This document shows positions 1 through 6,259 of a stretch of 21,284 bases of DNA, piece by piece; within the stretch, counting starts at the first letter, position 1; every line of letters starts with the position of its first letter. Below the pieces are notes generated by a model, which saw only the letters and a program-made list of their open reading frames with translations, had not been told where the DNA came from and ran no database searches. A program made the translations under genes and the position numbers. The stretch is from a virus. Location of the stretch: positions 1-21,284 of IMG/VR virus record IMGVR_UViG_3300033388_001836. One strand, given 5' to 3'.

Positions 1-99
1 CATATAGCCTAACATAAAGGCTTTTTTCTTATCTTCTGATTTTCTACCAACTCTCCATTGTATCTTTTCAAGTGGTTTTCTTAATAATTCTAAATTCAT
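1..99 (-). CDS. Rad52/Sak-like single-strand annealing protein (N-terminal part, runs off window)
   Basis: Only the first 33 codons are present; the gene reads leftward out of the window. The start ATG (97-99) follows a strong AGGAG ribosome site and a consensus promoter. The visible residues contain LEKIQWRVGRKSEDKKKAFM followed by LGYM, which resembles the opening of phage Rad52/Rad22-type annealing proteins (a start of the kind 'f..i.WRvg...kdk.kal.laYmdaR'). That family anneals complementary single strands in phage recombination. The neighbour upstream is a NinG-like nuclease, which fits a recombination module. The assignment rests on about 30 residues and family memory, so another annealing protein or an unrelated one is possible. 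Confidence 0.55.
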   Translation of the reverse strand, partial: MNLELLRKPLEKIQWRVGRKSEDKKKAFMLGYM

Positions 100-108
100 T
101 TTGTTAAT

Positions 109-157
109 CTCCTTTGTTGTGTATCTCTATTATAGACGATTCGCAAACGGTTTACAA
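109..157 (-). promoter_or_regulatory. Leftward sigma70-type promoter with ACAACAAAGGAG leader
   Basis: On the minus strand, TTGTAA (152-157) and a perfect TATAAT (129-134) are separated by 17 bases. Eight bases further downstream lies ACAACAAAGGAG (109-120), which includes the ribosome site for the gene starting at 99. The leader therefore begins about where transcription should start. The same 12-mer follows two other promoters in this window, at 7768-7815 and 8555-8602. No terminator is seen between the upstream gene (ending at 192) and this promoter, so it adds a fresh start inside the leftward gene series. Confidence 0.8.
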
Positions 158-191
158 GAGAATAATATATTTTTATTGTAGTATATTGTTT

Positions 192-749
192 TTACTCAAA
201 ATTTTGTTTAGCAAAATCTAATTTTATTTTATATTCTGCTATCATTTCTTCTAATTCATAACCTTCAAATTTTCTTGTTTTATTTGATTTAATCCTCATA
301 ACTTCAACTTCATCAAGTGTTAGTTTATTTTGTTTAAGAATCTCTTCTAACATCATACCGTTTCCATCGTGGTTTTGTTTCCCATTACAATTTCTACATT
401 GAGCGAAAACATTCCTTTCATCAAATCTAGTAGCCATTCTTTTCCTAGATATATAATGACCTGGATGTAATAACATTCTTTCTGATGGATGAAATACAGC
501 CTCACAAGTTATACACTTTCCCTTATCTCTATACCTTATAAAGTTTCCAAACACCTTATCAAGCTCTTTTACTAACTCATTATGTTGTTTTCTGCCTTGT
601 TTATCCTTCTCCTTAGCATATAAATCTTGAAACCCACATACATATATTGTAGAATTCCCTCTTCTTGTTGGAGTATGATTATGCTTGCACAATCCATCTT
701 TTAATGATTTACAATGCTTGCAACAGCCTCTTTTTTTAAATTTATTCAT
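192..749 (-). CDS. ninG: NinG/Rap-like recombination endonuclease
   Basis: This 185-residue protein has the signature of the NinG (lambda Rap) family, structure-specific nucleases acting on recombination intermediates. It has a C79-x2-C82 pair, a GHY motif at 97-99, and C118-x2-C121 followed by asparagine, forming an HNH-like zinc-bound core. An extra cysteine/histidine cluster (C9, C10, C13, C21, H23, C38) near the N-terminus may bind a second zinc. I chose the ATG at 747-749 over the longer frame from 815. It sits one base after the stop of the upstream methyltransferase, with GGAG correctly spaced inside that gene's last codons. It lies next to a Rad52-like gene, which supports a recombination role. 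Confidence 0.85.
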   Translation of the reverse strand: MNKFKKRGCCKHCKSLKDGLCKHNHTPTRRGNSTIYVCGFQDLYAKEKDKQGRKQHNELVKELDKVFGNFIRYRDKGKCITCEAVFHPSERMLLHPGHYISRKRMATRFDERNVFAQCRNCNGKQNHDGNGMMLEEILKQNKLTLDEVEVMRIKSNKTRKFEGYELEEMIAEYKIKLDFAKQNFE

Positions 750-750
750 T

Positions 751-1485
751 TTAGTTCTCCAGTTTAAATTCTTCATTGATTCTGTTTTTAGCAATCTCAA
801 AGTATTTCTTGTCAAGTTCTATTCCTATGAAATTACGATTAAGGTTTTTACAAGCTACTCCTGTTGAACCGCTTCCCATTGTAAAGTCTAATACAGTTTC
901 ATTTTCGTTAGTATATGTCTTTATTAGGTATTCCATTAGAGCTACTGGTTTTTGTGTGGGGTGCATACCCTTGAAATTTGCATTCTTAAATTCTATAACA
1001 CTTATTGGGTTTCTTCTACCATCTACACTTTCATAGCCAACAAAATCTATTTTATATCTTTCAGTTTTTATCTTATAATCCTTCCTATAATCTTTATATG
1101 GTTTTTTATAAAAATATTGAGGGTTAAAAGTTGGTTGCTTGTTATAAAATAAACTTATAGTTTCGTGTGCTTTCATAGGTCTTTTACCAGCAGCAAAAGG
1201 TTCTTTTCCAAATGTTTTATTCCATATTATATCATATCTATATTTTTTAATATTACTCATTCTCAAAGCACTACTAAAAGGCTCTGAACCAAATAAAACA
1301 ATAGCACCATTAGGTTTTATCAACTTGTTTAATCTTTCCCACATAGCTTCAAAAGGAATAATACTATCCCACTTACAAGCAGTTGTTCCGTAGGGTGGGT
1401 CAGTAATAATAGCATCAACTTTGACACCTTCCGAAATTAGCTTATCCATTACCTCTAAGCAATCTCCGTTATATAATTTATTCAT
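751..1485 (-). CDS. Orphan DNA methyltransferase, beta-type order, DPPY motif
   Basis: This 244-residue enzyme belongs to the N6_N4 methyltransferase family. The catalytic motif DPPYG is at residues 29-33 and the SAM-binding motif (VLDFTMGSGSTG, from about 198) lies near the C-terminus, the order typical of beta-class enzymes. NGDCLEVM at 6-13 is also typical. DPPY suggests adenine-N6 methylation, but cytosine-N4 cannot be excluded. The start at 1485 (MNKLYNGDC) is preceded by TAGGAGTG and lies two bases after the upstream stop, so the 19-residue longer frame is unlikely. No restriction enzyme gene is adjacent, so a role in protecting phage DNA from host restriction or in regulation is inferred. 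Confidence 0.9.
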   Translation of the reverse strand: MNKLYNGDCLEVMDKLISEGVKVDAIITDPPYGTTACKWDSIIPFEAMWERLNKLIKPNGAIVLFGSEPFSSALRMSNIKKYRYDIIWNKTFGKEPFAAGKRPMKAHETISLFYNKQPTFNPQYFYKKPYKDYRKDYKIKTERYKIDFVGYESVDGRRNPISVIEFKNANFKGMHPTQKPVALMEYLIKTYTNENETVLDFTMGSGSTGVACKNLNRNFIGIELDKKYFEIAKNRINEEFKLEN

Positions 1486-1487
1486 AT

Positions 1488-1961
1488 TTACACTCCTATT
1501 AAGCTTTTTATATCGTTTAATTCTCTTGTTTCTATAAAACACTTCTTTTCAGCCATAACATCAATTAGTAATTCAAAGTATTCGCAAGCTTCTTTTCTAT
1601 TTGCTTTATCTAACTTTAGGGTTTTAGCTGTTTTAATACTACATTTAGAACTTTCAACTTCTTCAAAGAATAAAGCCCCTCTGAAGTAATAATCTAAGGT
1701 ATTCACATCTACTATTGGTCTTTCTGTTCCCTTATAGCATAATTCCCCACATTCAGCATTCCAAGATATTATTTGTTTTAATATAACACCAAAATAAAAC
1801 CTTAACATTCTATTTGTAATATTATTCATTTCTTTTTCAGTTGTAAAACTAACATAAAGAGGATAAGCATTGCCTAAATCTAGTAATGGCATCCAACTTT
1901 CTAATTGCTTTTTTAGATCTAAACTTGATTCTACTCGATGTTTATCTTTGATTAAGTCCAT
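1488..1961 (-). CDS. Unknown protein, possibly NinB/Orf-like recombination accessory
   Basis: This 157-residue protein is not firmly recognised. It starts with ATG after a very strong AGGAGG site that is encoded by the final Arg-Arg codons of the upstream gene. The pattern 'YVSFTTEKEMNN' followed by RMLRFYFGVILKQI and a charged helical C-terminal half loosely recalls NinB (lambda Orf) proteins, which have 'R..kQNrlfw..l..i' after an N-terminal strand. Its place two genes before NinG would suit this. The resemblance is weak and the usual NinB sequence is not clear, so treat the function as unknown. Confidence 0.75.
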   Translation of the reverse strand: MDLIKDKHRVESSLDLKKQLESWMPLLDLGNAYPLYVSFTTEKEMNNITNRMLRFYFGVILKQIISWNAECGELCYKGTERPIVDVNTLDYYFRGALFFEEVESSKCSIKTAKTLKLDKANRKEACEYFELLIDVMAEKKCFIETRELNDIKSLIGV

Positions 1962-1963
1962 AA

Positions 1964-2167
1964 TTACCTCCTGTTAAAAAATCTTCTTATTATATAGTTT
2001 CTAGCAACTGATATAAAAGTGAATACAATCGCCATTTGTAAACTCTTACCAATAGTTATATTATAGCCAAATAAAGGTAATACAAGCCTGTTAGTTATTG
2101 TTGCTATACCTAAACCTATAAATGTGTTTGTTATTGCTTCTATAAAGCTTTCTTTTTTAGTTTGCAT
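1964..2167 (-). CDS. Small two-TM membrane protein, DUF7220-like
   Basis: This 67-residue protein has a charged N-terminus (MQTKKES), two hydrophobic segments at about 10-30 and 38-58 linked by a short LPLFGYNI turn, and a basic tail (YIIRRFFNRR). This layout matches a small membrane protein that is common in phage genomes and is of unknown function. The start ATG overlaps the stop of the upstream methyltransferase (TAATG), so the two are translationally coupled. The positive tail suggests both ends lie in the cytoplasm. Confidence 0.75.
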   Translation of the reverse strand: MQTKKESFIEAITNTFIGLGIATITNRLVLPLFGYNITIGKSLQMAIVFTFISVARNYIIRRFFNRR

Positions 2168-2880
2168 TAGAACATCTCCAGTTGTCTTGTTTCTTTTTTA
2201 ACTCTTTCAACACCCTTAGAGTAATATTCTTCATCAAGTTCTATACATATACTTTGACGACCTGTCTTGTATGAGGCTATTGATGTTGTAAATGAACCTG
2301 CAAAGCAATCTAAAACTATTTCATTATTTTCTACACTTTTATTTATTAAATATTCAAACATATTAACGGGTTTTTCTGTTGGGTGAAGGTTGTTTTGTGT
2401 TCTAGCAAATCTTAATATATTTGAATCTCTTCTTCCATTTAGATGCTTTTTACCATTCCCTGAAAATAATATCATTTCATATTGTGGTGCATAGTCTCCT
2501 TTTAAATCCCCCATTCCAGTATTGTTTTTATGCCATATCAATATATTTTTGATATTATTAAATGACTGCTTGAATGTATCTACAAAGTGCCAAGAACAAA
2601 ATATATATTTGTGGGAATCTTCTTTCATAATCAAATCAGAAAGCCTAGAAAATTTTGGAAGCCAATCTAGGCTATCATCATTTTCAATTTTTTTATGGGT
2701 TTCTTTTCTATGATTACTTTTAAATTTCATTCCAAATGGAGGATCTGTAAGCAACAAATCAATACTCTTATCATCAATATATTTCATAACCTCTAAACAA
2801 TCCCCATTTATTAGTAATTGCCCATTTATTATTTCACAAGGAAATTTATCTTTTATCTTGTTATATAGTTTATCTATCAT
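2167..2880 (-). CDS. Second orphan DNA methyltransferase, DPPF motif, altered SAM motif
   Basis: This 237-residue N6_N4-type methyltransferase has NGDCLEVM at about 25-32, catalytic DPPFG at 46-50, HPTEKP before the C-terminal SAM region, and IELDEEYY after it. The order is again beta-class. Motif I reads VLDCFAGSFTTS (from 189): the usual glycine of FAGSGTT is phenylalanine at residue 197, which could weaken SAM binding. The start follows AGGAG. It differs clearly in sequence from the methyltransferase at 751-1485, so it probably has a different target. The base modified (A-N6 or C-N4) is not predictable from DPPF alone. Confidence 0.88.
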   Translation of the reverse strand: MIDKLYNKIKDKFPCEIINGQLLINGDCLEVMKYIDDKSIDLLLTDPPFGMKFKSNHRKETHKKIENDDSLDWLPKFSRLSDLIMKEDSHKYIFCSWHFVDTFKQSFNNIKNILIWHKNNTGMGDLKGDYAPQYEMILFSGNGKKHLNGRRDSNILRFARTQNNLHPTEKPVNMFEYLINKSVENNEIVLDCFAGSFTTSIASYKTGRQSICIELDEEYYSKGVERVKKETRQLEMF

Positions 2881-2969
2881 CTTCTTTTACTCCTAAAATA
2901 TACTTTAAATCAATTCTAATGACTTCTAAGGGGGTATTAAGCTCCTAATCATACACATACACTATTTTA

Positions 2970-3329
2970 TTATTTGCCACCGTTTAAGCGGCATTTATCA
3001 CATAGAGGATTTTTTTCTAAAACATCTCTACATTCAACCGTATTTTTACAATTTTTACTCGTGCATCTCTTTTTAACCATTGATTTTTTCCTTTCGTCTT
3101 TTTTCATAGACCTTAATTTTCCCTCTAAATATTCAAATTCTTCATACATATCATCTGAAAGCCTATCAAATACTTTATCCATTTCTTTTTTTGTTTTGAA
3201 AAATAGTAATTCTCTAACCCATCTAGGTTTATAAAAATTCCTTTTGTATTTTACCTTTCTTTCAACAGGTAGTATCCAACCTCTTGGTAGCTCGCTAATA
3301 CAAGGTTTGTCATCGTAACGAATTATCAT
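2970..3329 (-). CDS. Hypothetical protein with C-terminal zinc knuckle
   Basis: This 119-residue basic protein is not recognised. The middle is rich in charged residues and probably helical (about 45-85). The C-terminus has C89-x4-C94, C100 and C110-x2-C113, a likely zinc-binding site of treble-clef or knuckle type, which often means nucleic-acid or protein contact. The start ATG follows GGGAGGATACT. The 89 bases between its stop and the next gene hold no clear ORF or promoter. Confidence 0.7.
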   Translation of the reverse strand: MIIRYDDKPCISELPRGWILPVERKVKYKRNFYKPRWVRELLFFKTKKEMDKVFDRLSDDMYEEFEYLEGKLRSMKKDERKKSMVKKRCTSKNCKNTVECRDVLEKNPLCDKCRLNGGK

Positions 3330-3340
3330 AGTATCCTCCC

Positions 3341-3790
3341 TTATTTTAATTTAACCCTTTGTATCTTACCACCGCAGTATAAGTTTCTTCTACATGCAAT
3401 TTTTACAGCCTCTAATGGTGTTGCACCGGCATCCAATGCCCCTTGTGCATAGTTAGCACCTGTTCCTAAGCAAACATACTCTTGCAATGCACGCTCCACA
3501 TCATCACTAGTTGAAACACTTATTGACCCCTCGTGGTATATAACCACTTGCCAATACTTTATTCTATCCTGTGCTTCATTTAGAGCCTCTTGAATATTAT
3601 TAGCTTTTTTTAATTCCTCTATAAATATTTTAGGAAATGATTTAGCCCCAGCACACCCAAACACAATTTGCTTACCAAAAAACCTAATTTTATAAATCTT
3701 TTTAGTATTCATGCTTGTTTTAAAGTCAAGGCATGATGTCATTTGACCATCAGCTATCATTTCATGTTTATTTGCTACTATTATTGTCAT
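3341..3790 (-). CDS. HslV/proteasome-like Ntn-hydrolase peptidase
   Basis: This 149-residue protein resembles HslV, the peptidase of the HslUV protease. It starts MTIIVA, so removal of Met would expose the catalytic Thr1. ADGQ at 13-16 (counting Met) matches GDGQ around HslV Asp17. NTKKIYKI from about 28 matches the Lys33 region, CAGAKS matches FAGG, and CLGTGANYAQGALDAG matches AIGSGGPYAQAA. It is somewhat shorter than bacterial HslV. No HslU-type ATPase is in the window, so it may use the host unfoldase, act alone, or have lost protease activity. The start overlaps the upstream stop (ATGA) and has GAGGAG in front. Substrate unknown. Confidence 0.85.
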   Translation of the reverse strand: MTIIVANKHEMIADGQMTSCLDFKTSMNTKKIYKIRFFGKQIVFGCAGAKSFPKIFIEELKKANNIQEALNEAQDRIKYWQVVIYHEGSISVSTSDDVERALQEYVCLGTGANYAQGALDAGATPLEAVKIACRRNLYCGGKIQRVKLK

Positions 3791-3996
3791 TTTTTAATCT
3801 CCTCGCAATCTATAAACGCTATTTCAGAGAATACAAATATAGCTTTGCTTTCTCCATATTCAGAATAAAAGCCAGTCCCTTCCTGTTTTTTGGAAGATAT
3901 ATACTTTTTAAATTCGTCATAAAGACCGCTATTATCAGTGTTAAACTTTATTATACTACCACATTTTAGGTGGACTATCGTTTTATAATTTTTCAT
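3787..3996 (-). CDS. Hypothetical small protein
   Basis: This 69-residue protein is not recognised. It begins with a strand-like KTIVHLKCGSIIKF, then a helical basic stretch, and ends with an acidic/hydrophobic SKAIFVFSEIAFIDCEEIKK. The pattern suggests a small beta-rich fold, similar to phage proteins that position a short strand against membrane or partner proteins, but this is only impression. Its stop overlaps the start of the HslV-like gene (ATGA), so the two are coupled in translation and may work together. Confidence 0.7.
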   Translation of the reverse strand: MKNYKTIVHLKCGSIIKFNTDNSGLYDEFKKYISSKKQEGTGFYSEYGESKAIFVFSEIAFIDCEEIKK

Positions 3997-4007
3997 TTTA
4001 TTTCTCC

Positions 4008-4250
4008 CTAATCAGCTATATGTTGAACATTCTGACTGATAATGTTTTTCTTGTATATCCCAACAATACCAGAATATCTATTTCTATCCTTATCTTGTGA
4101 ACTTGCTATATAAATCCATTCATCATTTTCTTTTACTTTAAAGCCTATACTGTTTTGAATTGGAGTGCTTATGTCTATTTCTTCAGGGTCTTCCCAGCCA
4201 AACCTTAATACTCCACTATCTACCCAGTCTATTATGTAAATTGTTTTCAT
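4008..4250 (-). CDS. Conserved small phage protein of unknown function
   Basis: This 80-residue protein has the layout of a small protein seen in many phages: an N-terminal strand with a DWVDSG element, a middle segment ending SIGFKVKENDEWIYIASSQ (strand-turn-strand, 'sVGf.v.e.ddyi.ias'), and a C-terminal strand near VGIYKKNI. Function is unknown in relatives that I recall. AGGAG lies correctly before the ATG, overlapping the end of the upstream gene. Confidence 0.7.
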   Translation of the reverse strand: MKTIYIIDWVDSGVLRFGWEDPEEIDISTPIQNSIGFKVKENDEWIYIASSQDKDRNRYSGIVGIYKKNIISQNVQHIAD

Positions 4251-4261
4251 CTCGCTTCTCC

Positions 4262-4513
4262 TTAGTTAATGTTTATTTTTACTTCGATATTTTCTTTACA
4301 CCTAACTATTTGATTTTTAATATAAAAATACTTTCCATCAATATTTTTAATACATCCCTTTTTTACTAACATCTGGAGTCTTTCGTGTATTGTGCCGACT
4401 GAATTTACATTCAAAGCTACTACCATCTGCATAAAGGTTAAGTTTAGTCCAAGTCTGTTTTGTTCTTTTATCAGTAAATATGTGGTATATTGTTTTTTTG
4501 TTAAATATTTCAT
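4262..4513 (-). CDS. LexA-like winged-helix DNA-binding protein (no peptidase domain)
   Basis: This 83-residue protein matches the LexA N-terminal DNA-binding fold. LTKKQYTTYLLIKEQ forms helix 1, FMQMVVALNVNS the first helix-turn part, VGTIHERLQMLVKKGCI the recognition helix, and the wing follows at about 57-66. The LexA self-cleavage domain is absent, so it could only be a stand-alone regulator or a replication/partition accessory. Its AGGAG site overlaps the last codons of the C-terminal frame of the broken upstream gene (stop at 4517). This indicates that translation was once coupled to that frame. Confidence 0.75.
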   Translation of the reverse strand: MKYLTKKQYTTYLLIKEQNRLGLNLTFMQMVVALNVNSVGTIHERLQMLVKKGCIKNIDGKYFYIKNQIVRCKENIEVKININ

Positions 4514-4623
4514 TTTTTAATCTCCTATCTTTTTTATATTTGGTAGTATAGATTTGTTTTCTATTAAATCCATCTCATCATATTTCTTTTCGTTTTCTAA
4601 AAATCTCTTCTCTAAGTCTTTTA

Positions 4624-4675
4624 GAATACTTGTTATATTCCTTTGGTATGAATACTTGTTATATTCCTTTGGTAT
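4624..4675. repeat. Perfect 26-bp tandem duplication
   Basis: Two identical copies (4624-4649 and 4650-4675) of a 26-base unit lie end to end. Because 26 is not a multiple of three, the extra copy shifts the reading frame of the gene at 4517-5091. Loss of one copy, or gain to four copies, would restore the frame. Both frames translate one repeat copy as YQRNITSI, which shows that the unit was originally single and coding. Confidence 0.97.
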
Positions 4676-5091
4676 CCATCCTTTCTCATAGAAGACCATA
4701 ACTCACTAATACCACCACAAAGCCTCAAAGCTATCTTATCTCTCTCTGTTAGGGATTTATTAAATTCTTTTTTATCGTAGCTGTCTAAGAAACTGCTTTT
4801 AAGATAATCCTTACATCTACTAAGAAACGATTGTAAATCAATCTGTTCTTGACTTTCAAGCTGTTTTATACTAGACTCTATCTTATATTTATAAAACATT
4901 TCAGGACTAGGATATTTATTGTAAAGTGTTTCTAATTTAGTGATATGATTACAGGCATTTTGAAATTGTTCATCTGTAAAATCATTCTTCATTAAGTTGT
5001 AAAGAAGTTTAGATTTCTTATTGTTAATCTCAATGTCTTTCAGTGTTATTATAGTTATTATACATTGATTAAATGTCTTTTCGTTTATCAT
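4633..5091 (-). CDS. Truncated open frame of the putative helicase loader
   Basis: This is the 152-residue product that the given sequence actually encodes from the ATG at 5091. The first about 144 residues are the normal protein; the last six or so (HTKGI and neighbours) come from reading the second 26-bp repeat copy out of frame. The lost part is a charged helical C-terminus of about 35 residues, preserved in another frame down to 4517. AGGAG precedes the start. Whether the shortened protein still functions cannot be told from sequence. Confidence 0.65.
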   Translation of the reverse strand: MINEKTFNQCIITIITLKDIEINNKKSKLLYNLMKNDFTDEQFQNACNHITKLETLYNKYPSPEMFYKYKIESSIKQLESQEQIDLQSFLSRCKDYLKSSFLDSYDKKEFNKSLTERDKIALRLCGGISELWSSMRKDGYQRNITSIHTKGI

Positions 5092-5747
5092 TATATTTCT
5101 CCTCTTTGTCTCATTTCTTCAATAACTTCTAAGTTCTTCTCAAGTATTGTCTTCTTCTGCTTTGATTGTTTTGGTTCATATAATCCTGTATATCCCGTTC
5201 CTATTGAGTGATCTACAACTTCTTGAGGATTACTAAATTTCTTTAATGCTTTGAGTTGATATTCCCATTGTTTAGTGTCTTTAAGGCTAGTTCTATAATC
5301 TAACCAATCAATAATAGGTTGTGTATAAATATCATCCTTTAACTTAGAAAGCCATTTTTCTTTTTTGTTTATTTTTTTAATAGGTTTAGTATGTTTAGTA
5401 GGTTCAGTATATTCCAGTATGGATTTTGACGGTTCAGTTGACAGTTCACTTGATGGTTCAGTCGATGGTTCAGAATCAACACCATTAAGTGTGTATATGT
5501 TTGATTCTCTTGAATTATTTAGAACTCTTTTCTTATCTACTTTTATAAGACCTTTTGATTCCAATTCTTTAATTGCCTTGATAACAGTATTTCTACTCCC
5601 AAGCCCACTAGTTTGTTGTAATAGTGTAATACCAGGAAAACAATTATTTTTCTTATGACAATACTCAGTCAATACGAATGCTAATAGTTTTGCCGATGAT
5701 GATAGTTCGCAATCTAATAGATTACTTCTCCATTGATAAATCCTCAT
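5091..5747 (-). CDS. Phage replication initiator/organiser (winged-helix, O-like)
   Basis: This 218-residue protein begins with a winged-helix domain at about 1-75 (LSSSAKLLAFVLTEYC, then ITLLQQTSGLGSRNTVIKAI, then ELESKGLIKVDKK), as in phage replication initiators of the HTH_36 type. A low-complexity linker (about 93-120, repeated EPST/EPSS/ELST units, then TEPTKHTKPIKK) joins it to a C-terminal segment (about 125-195) that would contact the helicase loader. The linker is encoded by a 12-bp iteron array, as in lambdoid initiators whose gene holds the origin. It overlaps the upstream 65-residue gene by 26 bases and ends in TAATG with the putative loader. Confidence 0.8.
   Translation of the reverse strand: MRIYQWRSNLLDCELSSSAKLLAFVLTEYCHKKNNCFPGITLLQQTSGLGSRNTVIKAIKELESKGLIKVDKKRVLNNSRESNIYTLNGVDSEPSTEPSSELSTEPSKSILEYTEPTKHTKPIKKINKKEKWLSKLKDDIYTQPIIDWLDYRTSLKDTKQWEYQLKALKKFSNPQEVVDHSIGTGYTGLYEPKQSKQKKTILEKNLEVIEEMRQRGEI
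5354..5474. other. Putative replication origin inside the initiator gene
   Basis: An almost pure A/T tract (5354-5382, only two G/C bases in 29) sits next to direct repeats of the GGTTCAGT core. There are three 9-bp-spaced units (5383, 5392, 5401; the first two degenerate) and a tandem array of four 12-bp units (5427-5474). Iterons beside an easily melted tract within the initiator gene is the arrangement of the phage lambda origin. The repeats also encode a low-complexity protein linker, so a coding-only explanation remains possible. Confidence 0.6.
5427..5474. repeat. Four tandem 12-bp iterons
   Basis: The units on the plus strand are TGACGGTTCAGT, TGACAGTTCACT, TGATGGTTCAGT and CGATGGTTCAGA, at exact 12-bp spacing. 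Adjacent units differ at one to four positions, some of which change the encoded residue, while most of the GTTCA core stays constant. Such conservation of the DNA core is what a protein-binding array would show. Confidence 0.85.
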
Positions 5748-5919
5748 TGATACAATCCTTTTCTAATAATCCTGTGCTTTCTAACTCTTTCTTTAAATTC
5801 CAAACTTTAGATCTAATAGCTCGCTTTAAGGAGTCGTTATTTGCGACTTCTAGCAATTCCATCATTTCTCCTATTTTTGTGTTGAAAATTTCGTCAGACA
5901 CAGTCCTTTTTATATTCAT
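5722..5919 (-). CDS. Hypothetical small helical protein
   Basis: This 65-residue protein is predicted to be mostly helical, with IGEMMELLEVANNDSLKRAI followed by RSKVWNLKKELESTGLLEK. It is not recognised. It is the first gene after the promoter at 5959-5986 and overlaps the start of the replication initiator by 26 bases, so it is probably co-translated with it and may act in replication or its control. AAAGGACTG in front of the ATG serves as the ribosome site. Confidence 0.7.
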   Translation of the reverse strand: MNIKRTVSDEIFNTKIGEMMELLEVANNDSLKRAIRSKVWNLKKELESTGLLEKDCINEDLSMEK

Positions 5920-5958
5920 TTTACAGTCCTTTTTTTAGATTCTTTCAAACCTGTTATT

Positions 5959-5986
5959 ATTATATCATCTTTTGTGATTATTGCAA
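5959..5986 (-). promoter_or_regulatory. Leftward promoter for the replication genes
   Basis: On the minus strand TTGCAA (5981-5986) and TATAAT (5959-5964) are separated by 16 bases. The start would be about 35 bases before the gene at 5919. It lies directly behind the stop of the gene at 5992, so it provides extra expression of the replication block inside the long leftward operon. Unlike three other promoters here it lacks the ACAACAAAGGAG leader. Confidence 0.7.
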
Positions 5987-5991
5987 GCTTT

Positions 5992-6258
5992 TTATTTTAT
6001 CTTGTTATTGAATATTAGTTTAACCCCACATTGAGGACAATAATTAGAAATATTTTGTTTTTCTCCCCACATATCTTCGTATTCAGAATCGAAATTTAAC
6101 CCACACTTCATACACCCAATCAAAGAGTTGGTGTCATCATCATCTGTAGTAAACAACTTCCAAGCTGTTTTAATTCTTAACTTAACTAAAGCCCAAGTTT
6201 TTAAATCATATAAATCATCTTGTAAGTGTCTTTTAAATATTTTGTAATATATCTTCAT
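5992..6258 (-). CDS. Hypothetical protein with zinc ribbon
   Basis: This 88-residue protein has a basic helical N-terminal half and two CxxC pairs in the second half (C49-x2-C52 and C74-x2-C77, the latter in NYCPQCGVKL), a classic zinc-ribbon spacing. It is not otherwise recognised. TTGGAG precedes the start and overlaps the end of the upstream small gene. Confidence 0.7.
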   Translation of the reverse strand: MKIYYKIFKRHLQDDLYDLKTWALVKLRIKTAWKLFTTDDDDTNSLIGCMKCGLNFDSEYEDMWGEKQNISNYCPQCGVKLIFNNKIK

Positions 6259-6259
6259 C

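Larger units (their letters stand above)
4517..5091 (-). pseudogene. Putative replicative helicase loader, frame broken by 26-bp tandem duplication
   Basis: Removing one copy of a perfect 26-bp tandem repeat (4624-4675) gives one open frame of 182 codons from the ATG at 5091 to the stop at 4517. As the sequence stands, the frame shifts inside the second copy and ends at 4633 after 152 residues. The N-terminal half is helical, with FTDEQFQNACNHI and NKYPSPEMFYKY, a pattern seen in phage helicase loaders and replisome accessory proteins ('ltdeeF..a...i......yPt..e'). The gene starts in TAATG overlap with the replication initiator upstream, which supports that role. The break could be genuine inactivation, a reversible switch or an assembly artefact. 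Confidence 0.75.

Noticed and set aside
685-867. Plus-strand open frames over the leftward genes (such as 685-867, 776-1036, 2974-3234, 5365-5658)
   Set aside because: They are antisense to well-supported genes with good ribosome sites, and lack their own ribosome sites and any recognisable protein pattern.
2881-2969. Tiny frames and a possible promoter between the zinc-knuckle gene and the second methyltransferase
   Set aside because: The longest frame is about ten codons, and no paired -35/-10 boxes are present.
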